NCBI GenBank assembly: GCA_964058805.1
Contig: CAXKVV010000598.1
Coordinates: forward strand, 1-41,685
Length of the DNA stretch: 41,685 nucleotides
Direction: 5' to 3'
Origin: Schoenoplectus triqueter
Taxonomy: Eukaryota; Streptophyta; Magnoliopsida; Poales; Cyperaceae
This document shows positions 11,089-21,987 of this stretch, piece by piece (within the stretch, counting starts at the first letter, position 1; each line of letters starts with the position of its first letter). The notes beneath the pieces are model-generated. The model saw nothing but the letters and a program-made list of their open reading frames with translations, ran no database searches and was not told the DNA's origin. The position numbers and the translations under genes were made by a program.

Positions 11089-11467
11089 AGGTTATAGTAC
11101 ATTACGAAGTATAAATTTTTTTATGCTTCGTATCCGTATTTTAATTCAAACGATCGATCCAAATCGTTGAAAATAATCCTCATATTAAAATATTTTTGAA
11201 GATTAAATTATATATATATTTTTTTAAATTTTACTATTTTTTAAATGAATATAAATTTGTTGATCTAAAAATTTCTACGTCATCCAATACTAATGATCTT
11301 TCTCTAATCTAAAAATAATATATATTTTTTTAAATATAAAATTTATTCTCCAAAGATATTTTAATATGAAAATCATGTTCAACAATTTGGATCGGCTATT
11401 TGACCTTTTAAAATCAAGATACAGACACTAAGCACAAGAAATTTTGTACTTCATGAAATATCATGGC
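11089..11467. mobile_element. Array element 1: 'GAAGTACAAAAT' family MITE
   Basis: The left end AGGTTATAGTACATTACGAAG inverts as the right end TACTTCATGAAATATCATGG with moderate mismatch. Inner blocks (TCATATTAAAATATTTTTGAAG and ..AAGATATTTTAATATGA) also invert. It is related to 15294-15684. Confidence 0.65.
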
Positions 11468-11487
11468 CTCACGATAAATCGAGATAT

Positions 11488-11848
11488 TGGCTACAGTGAT
11501 TCCATAAGCATTTCGAGCCAAAATAATTATGGCTCAAATTTTAAAATCTCTTGATTTAAATTTTAATTTAAATATCTCAAAAGATTCTTCATATCATAAT
11601 GTTATAGATTATCAATTTTCATTAAGTTTAGAATCAGTCTACTATACTGAATAATTTTTAAAAAATGGCTCTAAAAATGCTCATTTTTTAGGTCAAATAT
11701 TGTCATCTTTAAAAAATTATTAAGTATTGTAAACTAACTCCAAATGTGATGAAAATTGATAATTTATAATTTACAATATTACGATATGAATTTTTTTGAG
11801 CGATTTAAATTAAAATTTCAGATTCAAGATTTTGAAATCACCGTAGCT

Positions 11849-11849
<1 letters not shown>
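11488..11849. mobile_element. Array element 2: 'GGCTACGGTGATTC' family MITE
   Basis: The left end TGGCTACAGTGATTCCATAA inverts as TAGCTACGGTGATTT read from the right. Internal blocks AACTAACTCCAAA and GATGAAAATTGATAA are shared with the element at 3529-3933. It is followed directly by a long (TA)n then (GA)n tract. Confidence 0.8.

Positions 11850-11854
<5 letters not shown>

Positions 11855-11911
<57 letters not shown>
11855..11911. repeat. (TA)n-(GA)n compound microsatellite
   Basis: About 16 TA units run into about 13 GA units, at the junction between two palindromic elements. Confidence 0.95.
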
Positions 11912-12324
11912 TAAAGCTAGGGTGCTCTAGAGGCATCAAGCCTCTTCGTGTTCTTAACACAAAAATATATTTTATCATGTCTAAATTTTAATTTTTTTCT
12001 CTCTATAAATTCTTTACATCAAGATCTTATGGGATACTAAATTTTACTATTTTTGGACTATCATAATTATCAATTTCATATTTTTAAGATTAACCTAAAG
12101 TAATAATAAAAATAATTTATTTTTGTATATGAAAATAAGCCATTTTAAAAAATCTAAAATAAGCATTTTAAAAACTCTAAAAATAGAAAAAAATATATAT
12201 CCCATGAAATTTTTATATAAATAATTTATTGAGACATATAAATCAAAATTTAGATATATTTAAATATATTTTTGAGTTAGGAGCATGAAGGGTCTCCGTG
12301 CTCCTAGGAGTATATTTATTTTAC
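11911..12324. mobile_element. Array element 3: 'GAGTTAGGAGCA' family MITE
   Basis: The left end GTAAAGCTAGGGTGCTC inverts as the right end GTGCTCCTAGGAGTA...TTTTAC. (GA)n lies outside on the left and (CT)n, its inverse, on the right. The centre carries inverted AAAATAAGCCATTTT-type blocks. Related units are at 14063-14452, 14898-15280 and 40230-40610. Confidence 0.75.
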
Positions 12325-12354
12325 TCTCTCTCTTTCTCTCTCTCTATATATATA
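12323..12354. repeat. (CT)n-(TA)n microsatellite between elements
   Basis: A CT run with one interruption, followed by TA repeats. Confidence 0.9.
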
Positions 12355-12357
12355 ATT

Positions 12358-12734
12358 TGGCTACGGTGCTATATATATTACAGATCTTCTCCAAGCTATG
12401 GATTGGTTCCTCATTTTGAATGTTTAAATGGTCAATCCAATCGTACAAAAAGATTTTCATATGAATATCTAGATGTAGACCAAATTATATATATATGTAT
12501 TTTAAATATTTTTACTATTTTTTAAGATACTAAGAAAATCACTTGATTTAGTTATTTTGAGCAATTCAAAAAGTGATTTTCTAACTATCTTAAAAATAGT
12601 TAAAAATTCTAAAAAATATAAAATTTAGTCTATGTCTAGATATTAATATGAAAAATTATTTTATATGGTTGAATTGACCATTTACACTTTGATAATGAAG
12701 AACCGATCTGTGTGATGCATAGCACCATAGCCCA
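12358..12734. mobile_element. Array element 4: 'CTATGGTGCTATG' family MITE
   Basis: The left end TGGCTACGGTGCTATA inverts as the right end, read inward TGGGCTATGGTGCTATGCA. Inner blocks GTCAATCCAATCG / GGTTGAATTGACC and AAAATCACTTGATT / AAAGTGATTTTCTAA also pair. Confidence 0.8.
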
Positions 12735-12784
<50 letters not shown>

Positions 12785-12803
12785 AAAAAAAGAGAGAGAG
12801 AGA
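12735..12803. repeat. (CT)n-(TA)n-(GA)n compound microsatellite
   Basis: CT repeats, then TA repeats, then GA repeats with one A-rich break. The tract is itself an inverted repeat joining two palindromic elements. Confidence 0.95.
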
Positions 12804-13201
12804 ACTATGTTATGGTGCTTCATGAAACACCATAGATGCGGTGTTTCAAACTCCAATATCTAATTTCAAATTTGATATGTTCAATCGGAACCATTTGACC
12901 TAATTTTTATATGAAAATGTATTATCAAGCCAAATTTTATATTTTTTGAAATTGATTTGCTATTTTTCGGATGGAGAGAAAATCATTGTTTTTGGATGAA
13001 CTAAATTTCTCAAATCAAGTCATTTTCTCTCCATCTAAAAAAATATCAAATTAATTTCAAAAAATATAAAATTTGGCATGCTAATATATTTTCATATGGA
13101 TATTAGATTGAATGGTTAAGATTAGTTATATCTAGTCTGAAATTAGATATTTGCGTCCGGAACATGCATTCATGGTGCTTTATGAAGCACCATAACATAG
13201 T
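12804..13201. mobile_element. Array element 5: 'ACTATGTTATGGTGCTTCAT' MITE
   Basis: Near-perfect terminal inverted repeats: the left ACTATGTTATGGTGCTTCAT is matched exactly from the right end. TTTCTCTCCATC blocks invert across the centre. It abuts the next element, sharing TAGT. Confidence 0.88.
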
Positions 13202-13576
13202 ACGCTATGTATAGCACGGATTGTCCTGTACCATGGATCAGTAATTTATTTTTAAAGTTTAAATGATAGATATGAACTACTCAAAATATTTTTTATATAA
13301 ATATTTAATCATGGACCAAATTTTATATTTTTTTAGATTTTTTTACTATAAAAGGGGTGATTTTCTGCATGAATATCACTTGATTTTAATTATTATGATT
13401 CATCCAAAATGGATAATTTTTTAACTATCAAAATAAATAAATTATATAAATTTTGATCTCCAACTAGATTTTTTGAAAATTATTTTGAGCGGTTCAGATC
13501 GATCATTTTTATTTTCTATATGAAGAATCGATCCATAATACGGAGATGATTCGTACTATGAATAGCACCATAATCA

Positions 13577-13580
<4 letters not shown>
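13198..13580. mobile_element. Array element 6: 'CTATG.ATAGCAC' family MITE
   Basis: The left end TAGTACGCTATGTATAGCAC partly inverts as the right end, read inward TAGTTTGATTATGGTGCTATTCATAG-like. CCATGGATCAG on the left corresponds to ATCGATCCATAAT on the right. Divergence is higher than in element 5. Confidence 0.65.

Positions 13581-13607
<27 letters not shown>
13580..13607. repeat. (TA)n microsatellite
   Basis: An uninterrupted TA run of about 14 units between two elements, followed by a short AGAGAG stretch. Confidence 0.95.
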
Positions 13608-13610
<3 letters not shown>

Positions 13611-13617
13611 AGAGAGA

Positions 13618-14003
13618 TAGTTTGTCTATTGTGCTTCCAGTAGCACTTCGGTCGAAACGCTAACAATCTAAATTTTAATTTTTCATGCTCAAAATTTTAA
13701 TTTAAATAGCTCAATAAAAATTTTATATCATAATCTTATAGATTACTAATTTTTATCGTGTTTGAAATTAATTAACTATACTTAATGATTTTTAAAAGAT
13801 AACCCTAAAATAATAGAAAAATAATAAAATTTGTATGTAAAAAATACTTACTTTTTAAAAATCGTTAAGCATAGTAAACCAACTCCAAACACGATAAAAT
13901 TAGTATTCTATAAAATTACTTAAATTAAAATTTTGAGCACGAAAATTTAAATTTGGTCTAATAGTATTTCAGCCGAATTGCTATTGAAAGCATAATACAT
14001 AAA
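13618..14003. mobile_element. Array element 7: diverged 'GCACTTCGG' family MITE
   Basis: The left end TAGTTTGTCTATTGTGCTTCC inverts as GAGTTTATGTATTATGCTTTC read from the right. Inner blocks (AATTTTAATTTAAAT, AACTCCAAAC/GTTTGAAATTAA) resemble 3529-3933. Confidence 0.75.

Positions 14004-14065
<62 letters not shown>
14004..14065. repeat. (CT)n-(TA)n-(CA)n compound microsatellite
   Basis: About 11 CT units, 17 TA units and 4 CA units lie between two palindromic elements. Confidence 0.95.
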
Positions 14066-14452
14066 TCACTTCTAGAAGCACATAGACCTTCCTAACTCAA
14101 AAGGTACATCAAATCATTTTTTAAATTTTGATTTATCATGCTTATTAATTTTTTTATATAAAAATCTTATGGTATACAAAAATGGGGTGTTTCGAGTTTT
14201 CTAATTCATCATTTTAATTTTTTAAAAATAATGCATAAATATTAAATATTTTATTATTATTTTTAGAATTAAAAATTAAAAAAATAAATATAATGACTTA
14301 CAAAACTCAAAACACTCTAATTTTTTGTATCTTATAAGTTTTCTTATGATAAATTTAATAAGCATGATAAATCAAAATTTAAAAATAATTTGATATATTT
14401 TTTGAGTTAGGAGCATGAAAGGGTTATGTACTCTTAAGAGTACACTAGTTTT
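14063..14452. mobile_element. Array element 8: 'GAGTTAGGAGCA' family MITE
   Basis: CCTAACTCAAAAGGTACATC on the left is mirrored by GATATATTTTTTGAGTTAGG on the right, and ATTTTGATTTATCATGCTTA is mirrored by AAGCATGATAAATCAAAAT. It is close in sequence to 11911-12324 and 14898-15280. Confidence 0.8.
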
Positions 14453-14484
14453 ATTAATATATATATATATATAGAAAGAGAGAG

Positions 14485-14859
14485 AGTCTGACTATGGTGC
14501 TTTGCAAAGCATAGAGGCGTTGTGTGTTTTAGAAATAATTGATCCGAACCATTCAACCTAATCTTCATATCAAAATCTATTAGTAAACCAATTTTATATT
14601 TTTTAGAATTTTTTTGCTATTTTTTTTGCCGAGGAGAAAATGATTTGATCTGAGAATTCTGATTCATCCAAAAGTGATAGTTTTCTCCTTATCCAAAAAA
14701 ATAACAAATAAATTTCAAAAAATATAAAATTTGGCTTACTAATAGATTTTGATATGGACATTAGATTGAGCGGCTTGGATAGATCATTTCTGACTTAAAA
14801 TTGAAAATAAAGTGCAAAGCACACAACGCTTTTGTGCTTTGAAAAACACCATAGCCTAA

Positions 14860-14861
<2 letters not shown>
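14485..14861. mobile_element. Array element 9: 'CTATGGTGCTTTG' family MITE
   Basis: The left end GACTATGGTGCTTTGCAAAG inverts as GGCTATGGTGTTTTTCAAAG from the right. GCGTTGTGTG is mirrored by CACACAACGC. It is related to element 5 (12804-13201). Confidence 0.82.

Positions 14862-14898
<37 letters not shown>
14861..14898. repeat. (CT)n-(TA)n compound microsatellite
   Basis: About ten CT units followed by nine TA units at the junction of two elements. Confidence 0.95.
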
Positions 14899-15280
14899 GT
14901 AAATCTACCGTGAGCTTAGCTCAAAAAATATATCAAATGATCTCCAAATTTTGATTTTTCAATCTCATTAAATTCTTCATATTAAAATCTTATGGGGTAT
15001 AAAAATTTGGGATATTTTGAGTTTTCTAAGTCGCTCTTTTCAATTTTTTTAAATAATTTACAAATATTGAATATTTTATTATTATTTTCGGAGCAGATTT
15101 TCAAAAATAAAAAAAAATGACTTAGAAAATTCGAAACATTTCAAATTTTTGTATCCCACAAGATTTTAATATGAAGAATTTAATGGGATTGAAAAATCAA
15201 AATTTGGATATCATTTGATATATTTTTTGAGCTAAGCTCACGGAGGTCTTCCGTGAGCTTAAGCTCACGGTAGATTTACT
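14898..15280. mobile_element. Array element 10: 'CCGTGAGCTTAGCTC' MITE
   Basis: The terminal inverted repeats match exactly over at least 20 bases (AGTAAATCTACCGTGAGCTT from each side), followed by further paired blocks around AAATTTTGATTTTTCAAT. The flanks are (TA)n on both sides. This is the youngest-looking hairpin of the array. A close relative lies at 40230-40610. Confidence 0.9.
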
Positions 15281-15293
15281 ATATATATATATA

Positions 15294-15684
15294 TAGTTAT
15301 GCTATAGTTAGTCGCGAAGTACAAAATATTTTTGTACTTCACGTTGTATCTGCCATTTCTGAATTCAAAATACCGATCCAACCGCTAAAAATATTCTCCA
15401 TATTGAAATATGTTCGGAGACCAAATTTTACATTTTTTAGTTTTTTTTCTATTTTTTTAGGGGATGAAAATGCACCGAGTTTATAATTTTTTAATAAGAA
15501 CGATTTTCTAATCCTCAAAAAAATGGAATTTTTTTTTATAAAAAATATATAATTTGGTCTCCAAATATATTTCAATATGGAGAATACTTTTAACAGTCGG
15601 ATCAGTATTTTGAATTCAGAAATGAGAGATATGACGCGAATTACAAAAATATTTGTACTTTACGACTAACCGTAACATAACTCT
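15294..15684. mobile_element. Array element 11: 'GAAGTACAAAATATT' MITE
   Basis: The left end TAGTTATGCTATAGTTAGTCG inverts as TAGAGTTATGTTACGGTTAGTCG from the right. Inner AAAAATATTCTCCATATTGAAATAT is mirrored by ATATTTCAATATGGAGAAT. The frame at 15339-15575 on the minus strand lies wholly inside this hairpin and is not a gene. Confidence 0.87.
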
Positions 15685-18485
15685 ATATATATAATCTCTT
15701 GTGCTTTAGTCTGCATCTTGAATTTGAAAGTCTAAACGGCCGATTCAAATTGTCGAACATGATCTTCATATTGAAATATTTTTGAAGATCAAATTTTATA
15801 TTTCTACAAGAGATTTTATATCTTGACGGTTTAAACGATCAATCTAGTTACTCAATAAATTTTCTATGTTAAAATCTTATGAGATATTAAATTTTATGAT
15901 TTTTGAGGATTTTAATTATTTTTGAAATTACTTTAAAAATAACCTGAAATAGACAATTTACTTTCAAATATGCACTGTAACTTGAAAATCCACAAAACAA
16001 TATTATAGGAACCCAGATCCATGCGTTTTTAATCCCACCAAAAAATATGTAGCCAAACAATTTATTGATTCCAATATGTCGCAGGTAACTGCCGGCATTC
16101 TGGCACCGTTTGTGGTTTGAATTGGTGAGTGGTGAGTGGTGAGATAAATACAATTTTTACTTTGCGTCTTTGCCACGTTAATCCACATTAAAAAAACGTG
16201 CAGATCTGATCAAATCGCCGGCTAAATTTCTGAAGGGTTAATATCATATTTACCCTTTAACCCTTTTTTATTTCATATTTATCCGTTAACTTTGTAGATC
16301 TTTTCATAATTACTCATATATTTTTTATTATGTTTAATATACCCTTAAATATTTTATTTTTTTTATATTTTTCATGAACTCTCAAATATATCATTACATT
16401 TATACATTTATCCATCATTAAAATATTTAATTATTAATATATTTTATATATACTCAATAATTATTTATGATAGCTTATATATTTTTAGTTTTTATATTTA
16501 TTCATAAAATAAATTTTATTCAAGTCAATTTGGATATATAGTATTTTTTTTATCTAACCTGACGTGACATGTTCGGTCTGGTTTCAAGTTAGGTCGAGAA
16601 AACTAAAAAATGCCTATCGAATCATATTTAAATAAATTAAAATTTATGAATAAATATAAAAATATTTAAAGAGTTAAATAATGATATTTTAAATAATTTT
16701 TGGGTATATATGACTATATTTTATATTATTACTTTTATTTATCATCTTGTATATATATAGTGCAATTTGTATTGATTAATCACCGGATTAGGTTAAGAAC
16801 CATCATAAATTTATAATGTTAGTTTTTCGTATTGCTCCGTTTGCCATGTATTGCTGACTAAAATAACTATTAAAAGAACATTTACTGGTGTAAACTTTCC
16901 CGCTCCATACTCAAATTAACTATGAAGCACTTGTTCAAAGATTTTTTTTTTTCTTTTCTATTTGATGAGTTTGCATAAATCGCATATCTTGTATCCAATC
17001 AGAATACCTGCTGAACAGGCCCAAATTGAGATGCAATGGTGCCATGAAAATATTATTTTTACCCAGCTAAATAAACATTATTAAATTAAAAAAGAATCGC
17101 CATTTTATTTATAAGAAAAATGAAAGAAGCCAATCAATTCTAGAGCTTAAGCAGGACGGCTACAGTGGGACAGATAAATAAAGTATTTTAATGGACAAGA
17201 GTGGCAGGGCCCCAGTGAAAGCAAGAAATATCTCCTGATTGGTTACTTCCTCTTCCTGAATCCTTAAATTTTAAGCCACGGACAACACTCAACACTCTAT
17301 CGCGTAAAGTATTACAGAAGATTTTAATTCATATCAGCACTTGATTTCATTGGAACTGATAGGGGCTACCAGTTTATTTGCTGCAGGATTGGAGGCGCTG
17401 CCGCTCTAAAAATTTCATTGATTGATTGAGTGACCTCATCCACACCGATTTTGATTGAAATAAAAGTATCCTACACAAACTCTCTCTCTATATATATTCT
17501 GTTGTGAACATTATATATTTCAATTGTTGTTTATTTTTAATAAAAATGAAGATAATTATTAACCTTTTTAACTAATGTTGGGTGCATATTTTGATGTATA
17601 TTGAAAGACCAAGTAATTTGCCGAAGAAGAGTGCTAAAATCTAAATTATCAGCTAGTACCGTTCTGAACCTTTTTTTTTTTAAACCTTGGCAGTGGTACT
17701 CAAAGAATCTCTCTCTTCCTTTTTCTCCTTTGTATTTTATTTTTCCTTTTTCCTAAGGTAACAAATGGGTAACATTCATAGATTTTGCAGAAGTTAAATA
17801 TAAATGTTTGCTTCTTTTTACCTATTAAAAAAAAAAATGCAAAAATGGCTTTTTGCAAGTCCTAAGATGTGCCAAATTTTGTCATCTTGTATGACATTTA
17901 ATGCGCCCAACTACATATGATTCACTTCAATTGGTACCTATGTATTTATTAAATACTTTTAATTAATTAACACCAAAAATGCATCTTTGACCCACAAGCT
18001 TCGGTAAACAAAATTAATTTAATAATAATTACCTATTCAGACCTAAAGAAGGCATCATTTGTCCTTTAGTATTTTATATGAATTATGACAACATTCCCCA
18101 ATTTTGCCCTCCTCACTTCGTTGATCTTTACAGGATGACTACGAATTAAATTCTACTGAAGGAATAAAGTAGAAACCCATGTTGAATACATTCTTTAAAA
18201 AATATAATAAATAAAAGTATTCTTATCTCTGATTGTTCAGATCACCACATATACTTAATTTTGGGAATAAAAATCTTCTATCATCTAATTAAGTTGCTGT
18301 TACTACCCATTAGTAGTTAAATGGATACAGATTAAGGTGATTTTTTTGTAACCTTGAAAGTGTCTCTCTATAGGAACACTTAAATTAACAATCAAGTCAA
18401 AGACATATGAGGAACTCATTTCCAACGCAAAAGGGGGAAACAGTAATAATGTACAAATAACAAAAATTATAAACAAAATTGGCTT
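15685..18485. other. MITE remnants, then AT-rich spacer; no gene
   Basis: 15690-15960 contains half-elements resembling the array families (TTTTTGAAGATCAAATTTTATA and AAATCTTATGAGATATTAAATTTTATGATTTTT blocks) without paired ends. 16216-16750 is a very AT-rich tract. 17130-17450 has more balanced composition and looks unique, but has no open frame or splice-supported exon. The overlapping minus-strand frames around 15887-16188 show no domain. Confidence 0.5.
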
Positions 18486-19819
18486 CTATAATGTGCAATG
18501 AGACCCTAGCAAGTCTAACACAGCCTCTTTCCTAATCTCCTCGAATATTAATGTCTCAATTTTACTACCAATGTCTATCATGTCTTGCTTTGGTTGGCGC
18601 CATTGTTTCTTAGACTTGGTGAAATCAAATTCTATCAAAGTGGGTATTTTAGAAATATCTCTTGTAATATTCTCCCATGAAAGCACTTGTTCATCTGTTT
18701 GTTTCGAGCTCATTTGAGATCTCAAATTCTCTTGAGGTTCCCAAATCATTTCTTGAATATTTTTCACAAAATTTGATTGCATGCTGATAGAATCATATTT
18801 GAAAGAAGAAATCGCGGAAGCTTCAAGCTCTGCTTCTCCTTCTGAGTCTCTGTTTGAGGTTGGCAAGTTTTCATCTTGAACTAAAATTAAGAATTTTAAC
18901 CCAAAAAAAGTTGAGGACAATGAAAATAAAACATGGATAAATTTACAGGAAAAATATCTAGTGGAAAAATAAAAATGTAACAATGAGCAATGTATGCATC
19001 CTTTTCTTGAACCAGAACCTTTGTACAAAGTACAAATTGAAAGATGGGTATCAAGTTTTAGGTTCTTTACTACTGTTTTTGTCAAGCACAGGGATGCTTT
19101 CGCCTCCCATCTTAACTGAACCATCAGTCTCAGTAAAGACAAAAAGGAAAATAAAAAAAATAATTAAACAAAAAGGAAAAATGTAAGTACTAAGTACAGA
19201 TACCAACTATTTTATTACGGATCTAGCCAACTCGGCAAATTAAGAAGAAAATTGCTCCTCCATTAAGCAAATGATATAAAAACTAGGTTATAAATCGAAA
19301 CTTAAAGAAAAAATTTGGCACAAAAAACTTACAATTGTTATTACAATTGTTGTACTCATGAGCTGGGGATGAATCCTCATCAGAGTGTAGCTCAAAAACT
19401 GAGACAGGACTAAGTTGCCTACTTATCACCTCCATTTTTCTCCAATCATCCTCCTCTCCATTGGAATCCCCTTCAAATGAATTGTCAAGCCTTCTAAATT
19501 CCATCTTCTTGCCACAGCCCCAATTCATCAATTTTCTAATCACCTTTTGGGACATTATTTTGTTCAAGATGCTTCTCAGAGCAGTGGCACCAGCTGTGCT
19601 GCCTCTTGACCTCCTCTTTAGAAGTTTCTTGCAAACACTCAAAGAACAACACAACCCACTTCTCTGGTGGAATTTAGGTGCTCTTCTTGAGTAACCATTT
19701 TGTTTGAGGTATTCATCCAGAAGAAATGGATCCTGTTGCTCCATTAGAAGCTCAGAGAGTGTCTTCCCATACTCCATTTGCTCAGGCTTGGATCCTCTGG
19801 AGAGAGAAAGAGTGGCCAT
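18486..19819 (-). CDS. TRM/DUF4378-like plant protein, at least two exons
   Basis: Exon 1 is 19819-19333 and ends at a consensus donor (GTAAGT). Exon 2 is 18880-18486 and follows a TTTTAG acceptor. Both are phase 1, and joining them gives 293 residues ending in TAG-type stop context after SHCTL. The N-terminal LSELLMEQQDPFLLDEYL (residues 21-38) resembles the L-x-E-x-Q-x-P-F-L-L-x-x-Y motif of TRM28-like proteins of the TON1-recruiting family, which act at cortical microtubules. The region DWRKMEVISRQLSPVSVFEL (125-143) is a typical S-P-V-S-V motif. The C-terminal WENITRDISKIP (about residues 231-242) and IGSKIETLIFEEI (about 266-278) resemble the DUF4378-type tail. No membrane segment is visible. 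The 452-bp gap may hide a 42-45-nt microexon (19115-19071). The family name is motif-based inference; the gene structure is firmer. Confidence 0.72.
19071..19115 (-). other. Possible microexon inside the TRM-like gene's intron
   Basis: On the minus strand a pyrimidine-rich tract (TTTTCCTTTTTGTCTTTAC) precedes CAG at 19118-19116. The next 45 bases encode KMGGESIPVLDKNS in the phase left by exon 1 and end before GTAAAG. Forty-five bases with phase 1 in and out keeps the frame into exon 2. A donor three bases earlier (GTAGTA) would give 42 bases, also in frame. It may equally be plain intron. Confidence 0.35.
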
Positions 19820-19975
19820 TTACTACAGATACAACACTAGGTTAATAAATAAGAGAGGTGGAAATAGACAAAAGGAAACACCATGCCATGTGTTGTGCAA
19901 GAGGGGTCCCTATAGACTAGAGAGGTCTAGTTTAACTGTAACCAAGTCCTTTCGGCGAAACTTAGAGATGCTGTC

Positions 19976-19985
19976 CTATATAAAT
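19976..19985 (-). promoter_or_regulatory. Candidate TATA box of the TRM-like gene
   Basis: ATTTATATAG on the minus strand, about 157 bases upstream of the ATG at 19819, would give a leader of roughly 125 bases. The motif is imperfect. Confidence 0.3.
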
Positions 19986-20568
19986 TGGTTTTGTGCTATA
20001 TACCATGATAGGCGATAGCATGAAAGAAATCATTTCAACCACTCGTCTCCCCTATATCTGTATTCTGTCCTACTTTTTTCATGTAGAAGTGATACCATAA
20101 TAACCATACCAACATGCACACGTGTTCGATGATGAGCAGATTATATGAAAGGATTAATTAAATTAATAAATAAGACTCTGTGAAATTATACATAAAGTTC
20201 TTCTTCAAAATAATTATACATAAAATTCATCTTTAGAATATGTCGCTCCAATGACTCAATGAGGCATTGACATGGTCACGGAACAGAGGATATTTATTTT
20301 AGAAAAACAATTGGCAACAACACAATTTTCTCTATCAATTTATCTCAAATTAAGAATTTTTCCTCCATCAAATTTAGTATAACTTTCTTTAAATGTAAAA
20401 AATAGGCTTATTTATTTATATTTATTAAGTTGCTCAACTTGGCAGAAGTTTGCTAGAAGAATATACGACAAATTAAGAAATTATCTTTCTGAAATACTCT
20501 CGATACATGCCTTACCTCTTCTGTTTATAAATGGTTCACTGCTGCAAGTCTGCAACTCAACTCATCTC
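19986..20568. other. Upstream region of the TRM-like gene; no gene
   Basis: AT-rich spacer lies between the gene and the copia element. No other element is recognised. Confidence 0.4.
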
Positions 20569-20918
20569 TGTTGGAATAAGGGAAGGATAACAAACACATA
20601 AATAAATAATTTCTGTTAAAACTCTATTATTAATTCATTGCATATTAGAGACGTATAATTACATAATATTCTATGGTTTATAAAGTATAAAACTTTATCA
20701 AATTAACTTTATTATATTCCTAAAATATCATCAATTACTTTCTATAAATTACCCCACTAACTTCATTACTTTCTAAATATAATTGCCTGCTAATTTTGTC
20801 TGTTATCTTTCCTAAAATAACCTATAATAATTCTATATATTTGCTGAAATTAGCTCTACCAAAATAATTTTCTAAATAAAAAATATTCTAAAAATATATT
20901 TTGAATCACTTCTCAACA
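20569..20918 (-). repeat. 3' LTR of the copia element
   Basis: Aligns with 22841-23190 with about 33-35 differences, mostly substitutions plus one to three small gaps. It is next to the polypurine tract, so it is the 3' LTR on the coding strand. Confidence 0.93.
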
Positions 20919-21987
20919 CTCCCCCTTGATTCAAAATTTCTAACTCCAAATTTGTTTTTCTTTCATAAACTTCTTTGGTGACGATTGTTTCCATTAGAAT
21001 TGGCAAACGCCGTCTCTTTTTCTTTCTTTTGATTCTTGGTCTCCTCATCTTTCTTTTGGCTCTTGATATTTCAATCACATATTTTTTAGCATTCACAACT
21101 TTCTTAGCACTGTTAGGTTTATCAAAAAGATCTTCAACAACTACATCCATGTCCTCTTGAGTAATACCACCTAGATTACCAACATAGGGCTTGACTTCAC
21201 TTGGTTTTATTCTCTCCTTCAACTTAGTTTCAACACTTTTCCTCTCAAGGTGAGATGCTAGTGGTTTTTTCTCTTCTGTGGTGATGAACATGACCATTTC
21301 AGCAGTGACAACACTAAGCTGTTGTTTCATCCTCTGTTGAGCAGTTGTTATTGTCTGCCTTTCATCATTTTCCTCCTCTTCAGCTTCAAAGTTTTGCTTA
21401 ATTACTTTGTCTGACTCTTGTGATATTTCATCAAACATATTATGCTCTGACATCTTACATTTCATTCGTAACGCAAAATTTTTATTGTCTTCCATCCCAA
21501 TATTAGCTAGCACTTGGCTATGCCGATCAATTATCTTGCAACCATTCTTCTTAAAATGTACCGCATAACCGTTTTGAACAAGTTGCCCCACACTGAGAAG
21601 ATTATGCTTCAAGTATGGTACTAGGGGCACGCCCATCATAAATCTTAAACTCATTTTTGTATGTAAAGCGATAGTGCCCTTGCCCTTGGCTTGAACTAAT
21701 GTGTCATTACCCATTCGAACATTGGTTTCAAATGAGGTGTTGATTTTATGAAAGAACTGATGGTTGCCGATCATGTGATTGGTGCATCCGCTGTCTAGAT
21801 ACCAAACATCTCCTCTTTCTTCACTTGCAGAATGGCATGCATAGAAGATGGTTTCTGAATTCTCTCGCTGTTCTATGAAGTTGGCATGAGTCAGTGGTTG
21901 TGCTTGTTCCGTGGCTTGCTTTGATTGTTGAAAAACTTTTGTTCTACAGTTTCGAGCAATATGACTTTCTTTTTGTATGTGTTGCAC
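20872..21987 (-). pseudogene. Copia protease domain fused to an unrecognised basic segment (371 codons)
   Basis: This frame is open for 371 codons. Residues 6-15 retain the end of a second zinc knuckle (SHIARNC). Residues 61-80 contain WYLDSGCTNHM with D66-S67-G68, the retropepsin catalytic triad of copia Gag-Pol, followed by the usual M-G-N-x-x and L-L-S-V-G-Q-L blocks (91-136) and the start of the GAG-pre-integrase region (144-178). From about residue 180 to 350 the sequence is acidic (EAEEEENDER, 201-210) then strongly basic (KRKMRRPRIKRKKKRRR, 311-327), and I do not recognise it. The last 15 residues run into the 3' LTR. The ATG is an arbitrary entry point, because the true polyprotein would have started in gag. 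A small protein made alone is possible but unsupported. I class it as a pseudogene because gag upstream is broken. Confidence 0.75.
20919..20930 (-). other. Polypurine tract
   Basis: ATCAAGGGGGAG on the minus strand directly abuts the 3' LTR, the standard plus-strand primer site. Confidence 0.8.

Noticed and set aside
12656..12856. 66-codon minus-strand frame
   Set aside because: It spans the (CT)n-(TA)n-(GA)n tract and MITE ends, giving a low-complexity translation.
19461..20018. Plus-strand frames of 77 and 104 codons over the TRM-like gene and its upstream region
   Set aside because: They are opposite a spliced gene with good splice sites and conserved motifs.
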